The position numbers and the translations under genes are program-made. 64,000 nt of DNA from JALZUR01 sp965205365 (GTDB taxonomy: Bacteria; Bdellovibrionota; Bdellovibrionia; Bdellovibrionales; UBA1609), in NCBI GenBank assembly GCA_965205365.1, contig CBDBGT010000010.1, positions 310,001 to 374,000 on the forward strand, given 5' to 3'. Of this stretch, positions 16,901-25,927 are shown in pieces. The notes beneath the pieces were generated by a model. It searched no databases and was not told the DNA's origin. It saw only the letters and a program-made list of their open reading frames with translations. Position 1 is the first letter of the stretch, and each line of letters starts with the position of its first letter.

Positions 16901-19060
16901 CTAACCTTTTAACGACCCTTGGGCCAATATCTCTATTAAAAATACTGAGGACTTCATTTTTCCTTTTAAAATCGATATTCGCCCGCCATGGTCTTCAATT
17001 ATTTTACGTGCAATTGGCAACCCTAGGCCACTGCCATTTTCTTTTGTTGTATAGCTTGCTTTAAAAACATCAAACCACTTCTCCACTGGAATTCCTGGAC
17101 CTGAATCATAAAACTTAACCACCACAACCTGGCCAGAGGGAGGATAAGAGGCATCAATATAAATCACCTTACTGTCTACTTTTTTCATAGCCTCTAAAGA
17201 GTTTTCAATTAAATTAATAAATACTCTCTTCATTTGATCTGGATCTAAAATAACCAATTCCATTTTAGAAACATCTACATCAAAAACAATATCCAGGTGA
17301 GACGACTTATATACTGAAACCAAATCTAATATAAACTCTGAAAAATCCACACTAGTAAGCTTAAGCTTTGGAAACCTTGCAAATTGATTAAACTCATTCA
17401 CTAAATCCCTTATAAGGTCCACATGAGAAACAATAGTCTTAGTACACTCTTTAAAAGCGGGGTCAATAATTTTATCACCAAATTTCTTCTGCAATCGCTC
17501 TGCTGCAAGCTTTACTGGAGTCAGTGGATTTTTAATTTCATGGGCAACCCTTGTAGCCACCTCTTTCCACGCTTTAACTCTTTGAGTTTCTCTAAGAAGC
17601 CCCACTTTCTCTAAAGTAATAATATAGCCAATCTGTTCCCCACCTAGGCCATGAAGAGTTGAAATACTCACTTGAAGGGGTAGTAGAGAACCTTTTTTTA
17701 GAAAAACATCTACCTCATGAACCTGAACATCATCCTCAGCTCCTGAGTACAGTACCACTAGATCATAAATTTCTTTTGGAAAAGCTTCATCAAGTCTCTT
17801 TCCCTGAACTTTTTTTTCTACAACAGGAAATAACCCTTGAGTTCTTTTATTAATCAATGTGACCTTATAATCATTGTCACATGAAATCACACCTGAACTG
17901 ATTTGTGATAAAAGTGTATTCATATATATAGAGTGTTGATTAAGATCGTTAATAGATTCATTTAAATTACTTCTAGTTGTTTTTAATTGCTCTGTCATTA
18001 AGTTAAAATTATCTACGAGTTCATTTATTTCGTCCATACCTGTTTTAAATTTAATTGGGTTAAAGTCTCCTCTAGAAATTCTTTTAGTAGCATAGCCTAA
18101 AGCAAAAAGAGATTTTGAAAGAGATTGTGCTAAATATAAACTAAACCAACCACCAAAAGCTAAAATCACTAAAGTCATTGTAGCTAGAATAAAAAGGTAT
18201 ATTGTTTTTAAAGGGAATTTAAACTCTTTTGTGGACTGAAAGTCTGTGCGAGCAACAGCAATGGCCTCCATGGTATCAATTAATGTAAATGGCAAAATTT
18301 TAGAAACCACTAATATAAGTTCTTGCTCCCTGTCTACAGTTATAGAACTTAACCATTCACCCTGCTCAGTTTTTCTAGATATGCTTTTAATTTTATTTGC
18401 TCTTATTAACTTTTTAACCTTTTCCCATGGAAGGGCTGGGAGGTAAAACCCTTGTCTTTCTGTATATATCTCTTCTATACGATTCTCACTTTTAGAAAGA
18501 TAAACCTCTAAAGCATCCACTCCATAAATATTCATTTTAATAGATAAAAACTTTGAAACATCCTTAATTTTTTTTAAATCAAGATCCTTAGCAATGCTTT
18601 TTGCTATATAAAAAGAATGGTTTCTCATTTCAGAAACATACTGATCAGCTAGATCAAAAGATTTTTTAATAGTCTCCTCTGTTCTATTTGCAAACCATCT
18701 ATCAAAACTGTTATTGATGTAAAAAACAGAAACCACAAACATTAAACATGTGGGAATAAAGGCAAAACTGATAAAAGCTAGAAACAATCTTGTTTTTAAT
18801 GTTTTTCCAATCATTCTAGGTTTTGAATTTGCATAAATTTTAACAAGGTTTTTTCCTAAAAAGAAAACAATAGCCAAAAAAACCAAAACATTAAGATTAA
18901 TAAGGCCAAAGAAAAATAATGCATAAGAGACAGGAAGGTCTCCGCTTACGCTATAAAACCTAAACAGCACCCAGTTTAAAACAATAAAGAAAAGACTTAA
19001 TGGAATTAGGGCCCACATTTCAAGCCTGTTGTGTTTGACTTCCCCATGGATATCTTTCAT
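16901..19060 (-). CDS. ntrY: NtrY-like membrane sensor histidine kinase
   Basis: The 719-residue inner-membrane kinase has three or four N-terminal transmembrane helices, an extracytoplasmic sensor segment, a further transmembrane helix, a HAMP linker (ATKRISRGDFNPI), a PAS domain, HisKA with the phospho-acceptor in RVAHEIKNPLTPVKLAAERL, and HATPase boxes (NLIENSLEAM, DSGPGIP, GSGLGLPIARKI). Its ATG overlaps the ribH TGA (ATGA), so it is co-translated with the riboflavin genes. The ligand is unknown. Confidence 0.92.
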   Translation of the reverse strand: MKDIHGEVKHNRLEMWALIPLSLFFIVLNWVLFRFYSVSGDLPVSYALFFFGLINLNVLVFLAIVFFLGKNLVKIYANSKPRMIGKTLKTRLFLAFISFAFIPTCLMFVVSVFYINNSFDRWFANRTEETIKKSFDLADQYVSEMRNHSFYIAKSIAKDLDLKKIKDVSKFLSIKMNIYGVDALEVYLSKSENRIEEIYTERQGFYLPALPWEKVKKLIRANKIKSISRKTEQGEWLSSITVDREQELILVVSKILPFTLIDTMEAIAVARTDFQSTKEFKFPLKTIYLFILATMTLVILAFGGWFSLYLAQSLSKSLFALGYATKRISRGDFNPIKFKTGMDEINELVDNFNLMTEQLKTTRSNLNESINDLNQHSIYMNTLLSQISSGVISCDNDYKVTLINKRTQGLFPVVEKKVQGKRLDEAFPKEIYDLVVLYSGAEDDVQVHEVDVFLKKGSLLPLQVSISTLHGLGGEQIGYIITLEKVGLLRETQRVKAWKEVATRVAHEIKNPLTPVKLAAERLQKKFGDKIIDPAFKECTKTIVSHVDLIRDLVNEFNQFARFPKLKLTSVDFSEFILDLVSVYKSSHLDIVFDVDVSKMELVILDPDQMKRVFINLIENSLEAMKKVDSKVIYIDASYPPSGQVVVVKFYDSGPGIPVEKWFDVFKASYTTKENGSGLGLPIARKIIEDHGGRISILKGKMKSSVFLIEILAQGSLKG

Positions 19061-19476
19061 TTTAACGCTTCTAAAGTGTCTAAAAACCCTAAAGCAACCT
19101 GACTGCCTTTGTTTCCTTTTTTACCCCAAATGCGATCAAAAAGTTGTTTGTGATTATGGGCCATTAAAACTCCAAACTGAACAGGCTTTAATGTTTCTAG
19201 CCCAACTTGTAAACAACCATCTGCTACTCCAGTGCAAACATAATCATAATGATCCGTTTCCCCACGAATAACAACTCCATAGCAAAGAACTCCATGAACC
19301 TTGTGATTTAAAATTAAATTTTTAGCCACTATGGGAAGCTCAAATGCTCCAGGTACAGATTTTAAAATTATATCTTCTCTGGATACACCCCTACTCAAAA
19401 GAGCTGTAATACCTCCGTCTCTTAATGCTTTTGTATATCTAGAGTTAAACTCTGCTGTAACTATACCAATTTTCAT
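19057..19476 (-). CDS. ribH: 6,7-dimethyl-8-ribityllumazine synthase
   Basis: The enzyme condenses 3,4-dihydroxybutanone 4-phosphate with 5-amino-6-ribitylaminouracil. The 139-residue protein has the lumazine synthase landmarks: AEFNSRYT, SVPGAFELP, GVVIRGETDHYDYV and the catalytic His region. It starts 2 nt after the ribBA stop and overlaps ntrY by 4 nt. It is slightly shorter than average at the N-terminus. Confidence 0.95.
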   Translation of the reverse strand: MKIGIVTAEFNSRYTKALRDGGITALLSRGVSREDIILKSVPGAFELPIVAKNLILNHKVHGVLCYGVVIRGETDHYDYVCTGVADGCLQVGLETLKPVQFGVLMAHNHKQLFDRIWGKKGNKGSQVALGFLDTLEALK

Positions 19477-19478
19477 AT

Positions 19479-20552
19479 TTATTTGTCTCGACCTAAAAGG
19501 TGGTTAAAAGAAATTATCTCTTTAACTTCCACTCCAAAAGCTGTTAAACCTGCTAAGTTTTTTTTAGAGTTTGTAACTAAAGCTAAATTTTGAGCTCCAA
19601 GTTTTTTAAGAATTTGGGCACCAACACCAAATTCTTTAAAGTCTCTTTTAACTTCAGGATTAGCAAAAAAAATTGCATTCCTTAAAATCAATAAAACACC
19701 TCTTCCTTTCTTTTTAGCAAACTTTAAAAAACTATTAAGAGCATCTTTATTCCCTGTTTTTAATAAATCTTCAGGACCTCTATCCACATGAACTCGAACA
19801 GGAACTCTATCTAACACATTCCACTCACCAAAAACTATTGCATAATGTATCTGTTTGTTCACCAGGTCCTTAAAATAATGAACTTTTAAACCCTTAACCT
19901 CGTGAGAATTAAATTCTTCTGAATAAAGCTCTTCAATATAGCTTTCATTATTAAGTCTATACTCTGTTAAAGCCTCAATGGATCCAATTTTTAAATTGTG
20001 TTTTTTAGCAAATTCAATGAGCTCTAAATAACGAGCCATGGTTCCATCATCATTCATCACTTCACAAATTACAGCGCTTTCTTTAAGCCCTGCAAGTTTC
20101 ATTAAATCAACACTTCCCTCAGTATGCCCGGATCTTTGTAAAACCCCCCCTGGTTTTGCTTTAATTGGAAAAACATGGCCTGGAGTGGTGATAGACTCTG
20201 GAGTTGAAGCTAAATCTGAAGCCACTCGTATTGTAAGTGCTCTATCTGATGCTGAAATCCCTGTTGAAATCCCCTCTCTTGCTTCAATACTTATTGTAAA
20301 TGCTGTTTTATTTGGTGAGTGATTTTGACTCTCACCCACCATCAATGAAAGCCCAAGCCTATCGCTTTGTTCTGGAGACATGGCTAGACAAACTAAGCCC
20401 CGAGCTTCTTTTATCATAAAGTTAATATGTTTTGTTGTTGCATACTCACCTGCTAAAACAAGATCACCCTCATTTTCACGATTTTCATCGTCAACTAATA
20501 AAACCATTTTTCCGGCCTTAAGGTCTTCTACTAACTCCTCTACAGTATGCAA
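19479..20552 (-). CDS. ribBA: DHBP synthase fused to a degenerate GTP cyclohydrolase II domain
   Basis: The N-terminal half (about 1-200) is a complete RibB, making 3,4-dihydroxybutanone 4-phosphate from ribulose 5-phosphate: DDENRENEGDL and the GHTEGSVDLMKLAG segment are intact. The C-terminal half has GTP cyclohydrolase II shape (VPVRVHVDRGPEDLL), but the zinc-binding cysteines and the RCDCG-like segment are absent, so it should not hydrolyse GTP. Similar RibB proteins with a dead RibA-like tail are known in several lineages. A working ribA must lie elsewhere. Confidence 0.92.
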   Translation of the reverse strand: MHTVEELVEDLKAGKMVLLVDDENRENEGDLVLAGEYATTKHINFMIKEARGLVCLAMSPEQSDRLGLSLMVGESQNHSPNKTAFTISIEAREGISTGISASDRALTIRVASDLASTPESITTPGHVFPIKAKPGGVLQRSGHTEGSVDLMKLAGLKESAVICEVMNDDGTMARYLELIEFAKKHNLKIGSIEALTEYRLNNESYIEELYSEEFNSHEVKGLKVHYFKDLVNKQIHYAIVFGEWNVLDRVPVRVHVDRGPEDLLKTGNKDALNSFLKFAKKKGRGVLLILRNAIFFANPEVKRDFKEFGVGAQILKKLGAQNLALVTNSKKNLAGLTAFGVEVKEIISFNHLLGRDK

Positions 20553-20564
20553 TTTAAAAACTCC

Positions 20565-21164
20565 TTATTTATTAAAAGCGTGAATAACACCTTTTGCATA
20601 AAAGTCATACTCAATATTTACCTTATCACCTTTTAAAAGCCGAGAAAGGTTTGTTTTCTTTAAAGTTTCTGGAATCAAGCAGACTAAAAACCCTCCTTGA
20701 AAAATATCATTAATAGTAAGACTCACGCCATTAATTACTATACAGCCCTTGGACCACAAAAATTCTGGCTTAGTAACCTTAAAAAATGAAACCACGGTGG
20801 ATCCATCTTCAATGACCTGAACAGCTTTAACCTCACAAACTTCATCTATATGCCCAGTGACTAAATGACCATGAAGACGGTCTCCCATAATTAAAGAACG
20901 CTCTAAGTTCAACACATCTCCACTCTTAATATCTAAAAACGTTGTGACTTTTAAAGTTTCAAGGCCTAAATCATAGGTCAACTGGCTTAAATCTTTAGGA
21001 GACTCGTCTGTTACAGTAAGGCAAACACCGTTATGGGCAATGGAGTGACCTGTCTTTAAATCATTAAAGATACTTGGCTTTTCAACAGTAATCTTAAATT
21101 TTCCTGATCCCTGGTGATGAACCTCTAAAACCTTTGCCGTTGCTTCTACTAAGCCTGTAAACAT
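20565..21164 (-). CDS. ribE: Riboflavin synthase alpha chain
   Basis: The enzyme dismutates two molecules of lumazine to riboflavin. The 199-residue protein has the two tandem lumazine-binding repeats, each with a G-Hx-G-HxVTGHID-like signature (HGHLVTGHIDEV) and a CLTV or SLTI turn (GVCLTVTDE and GVSLTINDI). The start MFTGLVEATAKV is standard. It lies 12 nt before ribBA; the order ribE-ribBA-ribH-ntrY-ntrX on one strand looks like a single operon. Confidence 0.95.
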   Translation of the reverse strand: MFTGLVEATAKVLEVHHQGSGKFKITVEKPSIFNDLKTGHSIAHNGVCLTVTDESPKDLSQLTYDLGLETLKVTTFLDIKSGDVLNLERSLIMGDRLHGHLVTGHIDEVCEVKAVQVIEDGSTVVSFFKVTKPEFLWSKGCIVINGVSLTINDIFQGGFLVCLIPETLKKTNLSRLLKGDKVNIEYDFYAKGVIHAFNK

Positions 21165-21170
21165 TTTTAC

Positions 21171-21299
21171 CTATTTGAAAAGAAACCATGATGTTTTATA
21201 CGTAGAATCAAGTACACTCCTTTGATTTCCACTTACACCAAAAGCTAGCGTAGACATTAAAAGTATAAACACTAAAATATATTCGTACCCTGGAAACAT
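21171..21299 (-). CDS. Small membrane or exported protein upstream of ribE
   Basis: A 42-codon ORF runs from ATG 21299 to TAG 21171 with a GAGGTAAAG ribosome site 6-7 nt upstream, ending 6 nt before the ribE ATG. The product begins MFPGYEYILVFILLMSTLAFG, one hydrophobic helix or signal peptide, followed by a short polar tail with KTSWFLFK. The tight spacing and ribosome site favour a real first gene of the rib operon. No family is recognised. Confidence 0.5.
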   Translation of the reverse strand: MFPGYEYILVFILLMSTLAFGVSGNQRSVLDSTYKTSWFLFK

Positions 21300-21589
21300 A
21301 AGCCTTTACCTCTTTATTTTTTTGCACCCTAGCTAAGGCTGCGCCCTAAAACAAGGCAGAATAATGCCTTTATATGGCTTTTTATGCGATGCATCTTTTA
21401 AAGATACAAGGTTTTTTTAGCAATATACTTAAACAGTCTTTTAATTTGCTCTAAGTCAATTTTTAGTTCTCTTCTAAGGCTAAAAGCTTAATCTACTTCA
21501 GCTCAAGGCACCTAGGTGAAAAGCCTAAGGTTCTTCATAAAAAAAAAGCTTTAAGCTTGTCTTAATAAGTGGACTTAAGAGTAAGAAAT
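21300..21589. other. Divergent intergenic region between the rib operon and lipoprotein array
   Basis: About 290 bp of AT-rich DNA should carry the rib-operon promoter on the minus strand. I looked for the RFN (FMN) riboswitch core and did not see it. No gene is seen. Confidence 0.4.
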
Positions 21590-21801
21590 TTAGTTTTTAT
21601 TAATGTTTTATAAGACTGTTTTAAAAAGAGAATAAACTTAAAATTGTCTTCATCTAAGACAAAGAGCAACAGAGTGCAACACTTTAAAAACCTGAAACCT
21701 TTGTTATTTTGAGTTGAGAAATTTTTAAGACTTTTGTCCTAAAGTTAACTAAGTTTTAATCGATATGTGAATTAGAACCAAAAAAAACAAAGGAGAATAA
21801 A
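21590..21801 (+). promoter_or_regulatory. Conserved 5' cassette of the lipoprotein family, copy A
   Basis: About 210 bp that recur almost unchanged before four other family members (from about 24421, 25760, 34655 and 36020). It contains a hairpin TTGTCTT-CATCT-AAGACAA at 21644-21662 and ends in an AAAGGAGAATAAA ribosome site. The promoter is presumably inside; I could not fix the -10 and -35 boxes. Confidence 0.65.
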
Positions 21802-22427
21802 ATGAATATGAAATCAAAATCTATATTACCAGTATGTTTATTATTTAGTTTTACAGCTTGTCAGAATGTTGAACACTCCTTTGAAGAAAAACGTACATCA
21901 ACAAGTGAGTTAGATCGATCAGACCCTCAAGGGGGGGGGGGGAGGCAGATAGCCTCTTAGATAACCTTACAGGTCAATCAGTTGACCTTCCAAATGATGG
22001 TTGGTACGAAGCTGCCTGTATAAGACTGCCTAACGAATATATTCATAACAACATTAGATACAACAGTGTAAAACATTTTTTTAACATGAATACTGACTAT
22101 TTATACCCCGATAACAATTATATTTTTCATACTGGGCGTTTCACAACATCAAATGATTGCACTGGGGACTATAGTTACTCTGAGTCGTATAGAAATACCA
22201 GATACCGTAACGTCAATAGAGATTTTGGTAACAATACCTCTTATGTGATATATGGTGATAATACTGACGCCCTGGCATTTCATATTGATGATGAGGGTGC
22301 CCTTTATATAAATCATCCTATAAAAATATTCACCCCCACTTCTTTAAATACTAATTCCATTGTAGAAGATGTTTTTGCTGATTTTATCAATGATCCAACA
22401 AGTGGGGTTAAATATACGCGCCTTTAA
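21802..22427 (+). CDS. Phase-variable lipoprotein A (OFF, 12 G)
   Basis: The start MNMKSKSILPVCLLF with lipobox FTAC and a polar Ser/Asp linker match the rest of the family. The tract at 21931-21942 has 12 G followed by AGGCAGATAG; the start frame reads QGGGGRQIAS and stops. The other part of the gene resumes in the frame starting GCA at 21945 and runs to 22427 with the family signatures NNTSYVIY, FHIDDEGALYI and DVFADFINDPTSGVKY. In-frame joining needs 10 or 13 G. I therefore treat it as one gene, currently OFF. It is surface-exposed or periplasmic by lipidation; the fold is not recognised. Confidence 0.8.
21931..21942 (+). repeat. Poly-G tract of gene A (12 G)
   Basis: A mononucleotide tract in the coding strand directly after CCTCAA. 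This copy alone has AGG after the tract. 12 puts the downstream part out of frame. Confidence 0.85.
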
Positions 22428-22534
22428 AGCTATCTTTTCGGTTTTAAACTAGTTTGCCGCAATTTATAATACAACAACTTAAAAAAAAATTTATTAAATC
22501 AGTTAGAACTAAAAACAAGAAGAAGGAGAATAAA
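22428..22534 (+). other. Gap between A and B with a decayed terminator
   Basis: The text from about 22445 matches the sequence after gene C (from about 24203: tttgc.gcaatttataatacaacaacttaaaaaaa). The hairpin AACCAGTT..AACTGGTT seen after D and E is here mutated to aaatcagttagaactaaaaac, so A to B read-through is likely. Confidence 0.5.
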
Positions 22535-23236
22535 ATGAATATAAAATCAAAATCTATATTACCAATATGTTTATTATTTAGTTTTACAGCTTGTCAGAAT
22601 GTTGAACACCCTCTTGAAGAAAAACGTACATCAACAAGTGAGTTAGATCAATCAGACACTTTATTAGATGATTCAAATGACTCAGAAAGATCAAACCCTC
22701 AAGGCAAAGGCAACCAAGATGACCTTACCAGTGAGTCAATTCTTAGCCTTCCAAGTGGTTACTATAAAACAGACTGTATAATAATAGGCACAGCCCATAG
22801 TATGAAAATTTCTTTAGAAATTAGGACAACAAGCTTTCCAGACAATATAGATCGAACATACACTTTTTATACAGGAACTTCATGTAATACTGCTCTACAC
22901 ACTGCATTTATTACACTACTTCCTATCGATGATAAGCCAAACCTTGGCAATAATACCTCTTATTTTACTTCCATTCCCCCTTCTTACGTTACTGTACCTC
23001 AAATTCAAGCCTATCCATTTCATATTGATGATGATGGCGCCCTTTATATAGGTTATAATTCATCCCGCCCATCTCTTCTTGATCCTATTCTTGAATATTT
23101 CGGCAGAGATTTGGGAGATAGCACTGGTTATGGTGGCGGTGGTTTCATTTTAAACTCTAGCTCTATTGTAGAAGATGTTTTTGCTGATTTTATCAATAAC
23201 CCAACAAGTGGATTTAAATATATACCTATACTTTAA
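22535..23236 (+). CDS. Family lipoprotein B, no tract (locked ON)
   Basis: The 233-residue lipoprotein MNIKSKSILPICLLF with lipobox FTAC is intact. Where the paralogues have the poly-G tract it reads CAAGGCAAAGGCAACC, giving PQGKGNQDD, so no slippage is possible and the gene is in frame. The C-terminal domain has GYYKTDCI, FGNNTSY-like LGNNTSYFT, FHIDDDGALYIGY and VFADFINNPTSGFKYIP. The ATG at 22535 is chosen by its AAGGAG site; an in-frame upstream ATG at 22454 has none. It is probably co-transcribed with A and C. Confidence 0.85.
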   Translation: MNIKSKSILPICLLFSFTACQNVEHPLEEKRTSTSELDQSDTLLDDSNDSERSNPQGKGNQDDLTSESILSLPSGYYKTDCIIIGTAHSMKISLEIRTTSFPDNIDRTYTFYTGTSCNTALHTAFITLLPIDDKPNLGNNTSYFTSIPPSYVTVPQIQAYPFHIDDDGALYIGYNSSRPSLLDPILEYFGRDLGDSTGYGGGGFILNSSSIVEDVFADFINNPTSGFKYIPIL

Positions 23237-23282
23237 GTTTTCATTGATATGTAAATTAGAACCAAAAAAAAAGGAGAATAAA

Positions 23283-24144
23283 ATGAAATCAAAATCTATA
23301 CTACCAATATGTTTATTATTTAGTTTTACAGCTTGTCAGAATGTTGAACACTCTTCTCAAGGGAAACGTACATTAACAAGTTTAGATAAGTCAGACACTT
23401 TATTAGGTGATTCAAGTGGATCAGACAGATCAAACCCTCAAGGGGGGGGGGGGGGGGGCAGATAGTCTCCTAGGTGACTCCTCAAATACATTAAACCCTC
23501 AAAGCCAAGACAGCTTAGATCAATCAACTCTTAGCCTTCCAAGTGGTTACTATAGAACTCGCTGTATAATAGTAAGCGCAACCCATAGTATGAAAAGTTT
23601 TTTAGAAATTAGGACCATAAGATATCCGGATAGTATAGAATTCAATTACACTTTTTATGAGGGAACTTCATGTGATACTCCTAGACATGTGTTCATGTTT
23701 CCAAGAGTTATTACCGATAATAAGCCAAACTTTGGCAATAACACCTCCTATTTTACTATTCCACGTTATTCTTCCGATTATGATAATAGAAACTATCTTG
23801 GTAATAATCACGCTGAGGGCGCTTTCCCATTTCATATTGATGACAATGGTACCCTTTATATAGGTCATACTTCATACGACCCATCTAGTATGTCTCGTGT
23901 AGATCGTGATGGAATATATTATGTGCGCTTAGATTTTGGATCTGGTGGCACCAGCCATGGTGGTTTCATTTTAGGCTCTAACTCTATTGTAGAAGATGTT
24001 TTTTCTGATTTTATCAATGACCCAACAAGTGGATTTAAATATATACCTGTACCTTCAGAACTCACAGTTAATGCACATTTACTAACTGATCCATTTTTAA
24101 ATGACCCTCACGGTGACCGTAACCCACAATGGCGAATAAGGTAA
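23283..24144 (+). CDS. Phase-variable lipoprotein C (OFF, 17 G)
   Basis: It starts MKSKSILPICLLF with lipobox FTAC, 46 bp after gene B and behind AAAGGAG, with only the last 40 bp of the usual 5' cassette, so it depends on the A or B transcript. 17 G at 23442-23458 make the start frame end QGGGGGGR-stop at 23465. The remaining 680 bp continue in the other frame (ADSLLGDSSNTLNPQ ... IVEDVFSDFINDPTSGFKYIP ... NPQWRIR) to 24144. 16 or 19 G would restore one gene of about 286 codons. Its C-terminal domain is closest to B. Confidence 0.82.
23442..23458 (+). repeat. Poly-G tract of gene C (17 G)
   Basis: Follows CCTCAA and precedes CAGATAG. In-frame length is 3k+1; 17 is OFF. Confidence 0.88.
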
Positions 24145-24170
24145 AACATCACAATTAAAATTGATAAAAA

Positions 24171-24195
24171 TAAGCCCTTTACCTTAAAGGGCTTA
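24171..24195 (+). terminator. Hairpin terminator after gene C
   Basis: TAAGCCCTTT-ACC-TTAAAGGGCTTA followed by TTTCTTTT. The same stem is found after D, F and E, so it travels with the cassette. A weaker second stem follows at 24253-24277. Confidence 0.8.
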
Positions 24196-24420
24196 TTTCT
24201 TTTAAACTCGTTTGCTGCAATTTATAATACAACAACTTAAAAAAAAATTTATCAAACCAGTAATATAAAACTAGTTTTTTAATTTTTAGATTAGAAAAAG
24301 GTCTTAATAAATTATTGCAATAGCTTCTTATAAAAAAAGTTACCTCTCTAAGTCTCTTTTTTTACTTTTAAGGTCTATTCATAAAAATTCATACAAAACC
24401 AACATCAAAAAGAGCGCGTT

Positions 24421-24646
24421 AAAAATAATAAATTTAGTTTTTTTTAATGTTTTATAAAGCTGTTTTAAAAAGAGAATAAACTTAAAATTGTCTTCATCTA
24501 AGACAAAGAGCAACAGAGTGCAACACTTTAAAAACCTGAAACCTTTGTTATTTTGAGTTGAGAAATTTTTAAGACTTTTGTCCTAAAGTTAACTAAGTTT
24601 TAATCGATATGTAAGTTGTAACCAAAAAAAAACAAAGGAGAATAAA
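24421..24646 (+). promoter_or_regulatory. Conserved 5' cassette of the lipoprotein family, copy D
   Basis: Near-identical to 21590-21801, including the TTGTCTT/AAGACAA hairpin and the AAAGGAGAATAAA site. Homology with the F and G copies extends further upstream to about 24371. Confidence 0.65.
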
Positions 24647-25425
24647 ATGAATATGAAATCAAAATCTATATTACCAGTATGTTTATTATTTAGTTTTACA
24701 GCTTGTCAGAATGTTGAACACTCTTCTCAAGGGAAACGTACATTAACAAGTTTAGATAAGTCAGACACTTTATTAGGTGATTCAAGTGGATCAGACAGAT
24801 CAAACCCTCAAGGGGGGGGGGGGGGGGGGGGGGGGCAGATAGTCTCCTAGGTGACTCCTCAAATATATCAAATGGATCAAACTCTCAAGGCGGAGATAAC
24901 CAAGATGACCTTACAAGTCAATCAGTTGACCTTCCAAATGGTTGGTACGAAACTGCCTGTATAAGGCTTTCTGATAACTACCAGAATAGCAAAAGTGTAA
25001 AGTATGTTCTTTCCATAAATACTGATTACCAGTCCTTATCTCTCCGGCCTACCAATAGCCCCTTTTTAGCTCGTAAAGCTTGGTTTTTCTTAGAATCTGA
25101 TTGCACTGGACAATATAGTGTTCGAGCATATACATCTTCTGGATACCATAACGTCAATACAGATTTTGGCAATAATACCTCCTATGTTACATATGGTGGT
25201 AATACTGACTCCTTGTTGGCATTTCATATTGATAACGATGGCGCTCTTTATATAAATCAGTCTATAGATCTCGGTATGGATCCTACTTCTTTAAATAATA
25301 ATTCCACTGTAGAAGATCTTTTTTCTGATTTTATCAATGATCCAACAATTGGAATTAGATATACACGCACATCTTCAAAGCTGATTTTCAGCACTAGCCG
25401 CAATGAGTGGTTTTGGCCAAATTAA
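24647..25425 (+). CDS. Phase-variable lipoprotein D (OFF, 24 G)
   Basis: Lipoprotein start MNMKSKSILPVCLLF, lipobox FTAC. The tract at 24812-24835 has 24 G; the start frame reads eight Gly then QIVS and stops at 24850. The downstream frame (ADSLLGDSSNISNGSN ... GWYETACIRL ... FGNNTSYVTY ... FHIDNDGALYINQ ... DFINDPTIGIRYTRT ... NEWFWPN) is open to TAA 25425, so 22 or 25 G would switch it ON. This is the longest tract in the window. It resembles A and G in its C-terminal domain. Confidence 0.82.
24812..24835 (+). repeat. Poly-G tract of gene D (24 G)
   Basis: The longest G run in the window; precise length is prone to sequencing error. 24 is OFF. Confidence 0.85.
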
Positions 25426-25452
25426 ATTATTTATAGATCCTGTTTAAAAAAA

Positions 25453-25548
25453 GTAAGCCCTTTACCTTAAAGAGCTTACTTTTATCAATTTAAATTGTGA
25501 TATTTTAAAAAAGCTTTATTAAACCAGTTAAGATAAACTGGTTTTTTT
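25453..25548 (+). terminator. Two tandem hairpin terminators after gene D
   Basis: First stem GTAAGCCCTTTA-CC-TTAAAGAGCTTAC at 25453-25479, then AAACCAGTT-AAGAT-AAACTGGTTT with a T run at 25520-25548. The same pair follows gene E. Confidence 0.8.
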
Positions 25549-25710
25549 AAATTTTTAAAACTCTAGGCTCCTGCAAAGGTTTCTTTAAAAAAATTACCCC
25601 TAAATCCACTAAAACCTCTTAAGTCACACCACAGAAGTTTATTATTCACAGTCATGGTGTTCTAATTGTATATTGCTAAAATAACTGAGTTAAAAAAAGG
25701 AGTTAAAAGA

Positions 25711-25918
25711 TCCTAAGGTCTTTTTATAAAAATTTATATAAAACCAACATCAAAAAGAGCGCGTTAAAAATAATAAATTTAGTTTTTTTAATGTTTTATA
25801 AGACTGTTTTAAAAAGAGAATAAACTTAAAATTGTCTTCATCTAAGACAAAGAGCAACAGAGTGCAACACTTTAAAAACCTGAAACCTTTGTTATTTTGA
25901 GTTGAGAAATTTTTAAGA
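25711..25918 (+). promoter_or_regulatory. 5' cassette of gene F, cut by an ISL3 element
   Basis: The upstream cassette of the family runs to 25918, then the 9-bp target repeat and the ISL3 element follow. It resumes at 27410, leaving only about 70 bp of native 5' sequence beside gene F. Confidence 0.7.
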
Positions 25919-25927
25919 CTTTTGTCC

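Noticed and set aside
21165..21600. FMN riboswitch before the riboflavin genes
   Set aside because: I searched the minus strand for the conserved RFN blocks by eye and found none; a covariance-model search would settle it.
23442..23458. Poly-G runs as pure sequencing or assembly artefacts
   Set aside because: Six copies at the same codon with different flanks, intact second frames and conserved post-tract stops make real tracts far more likely; exact lengths remain uncertain.
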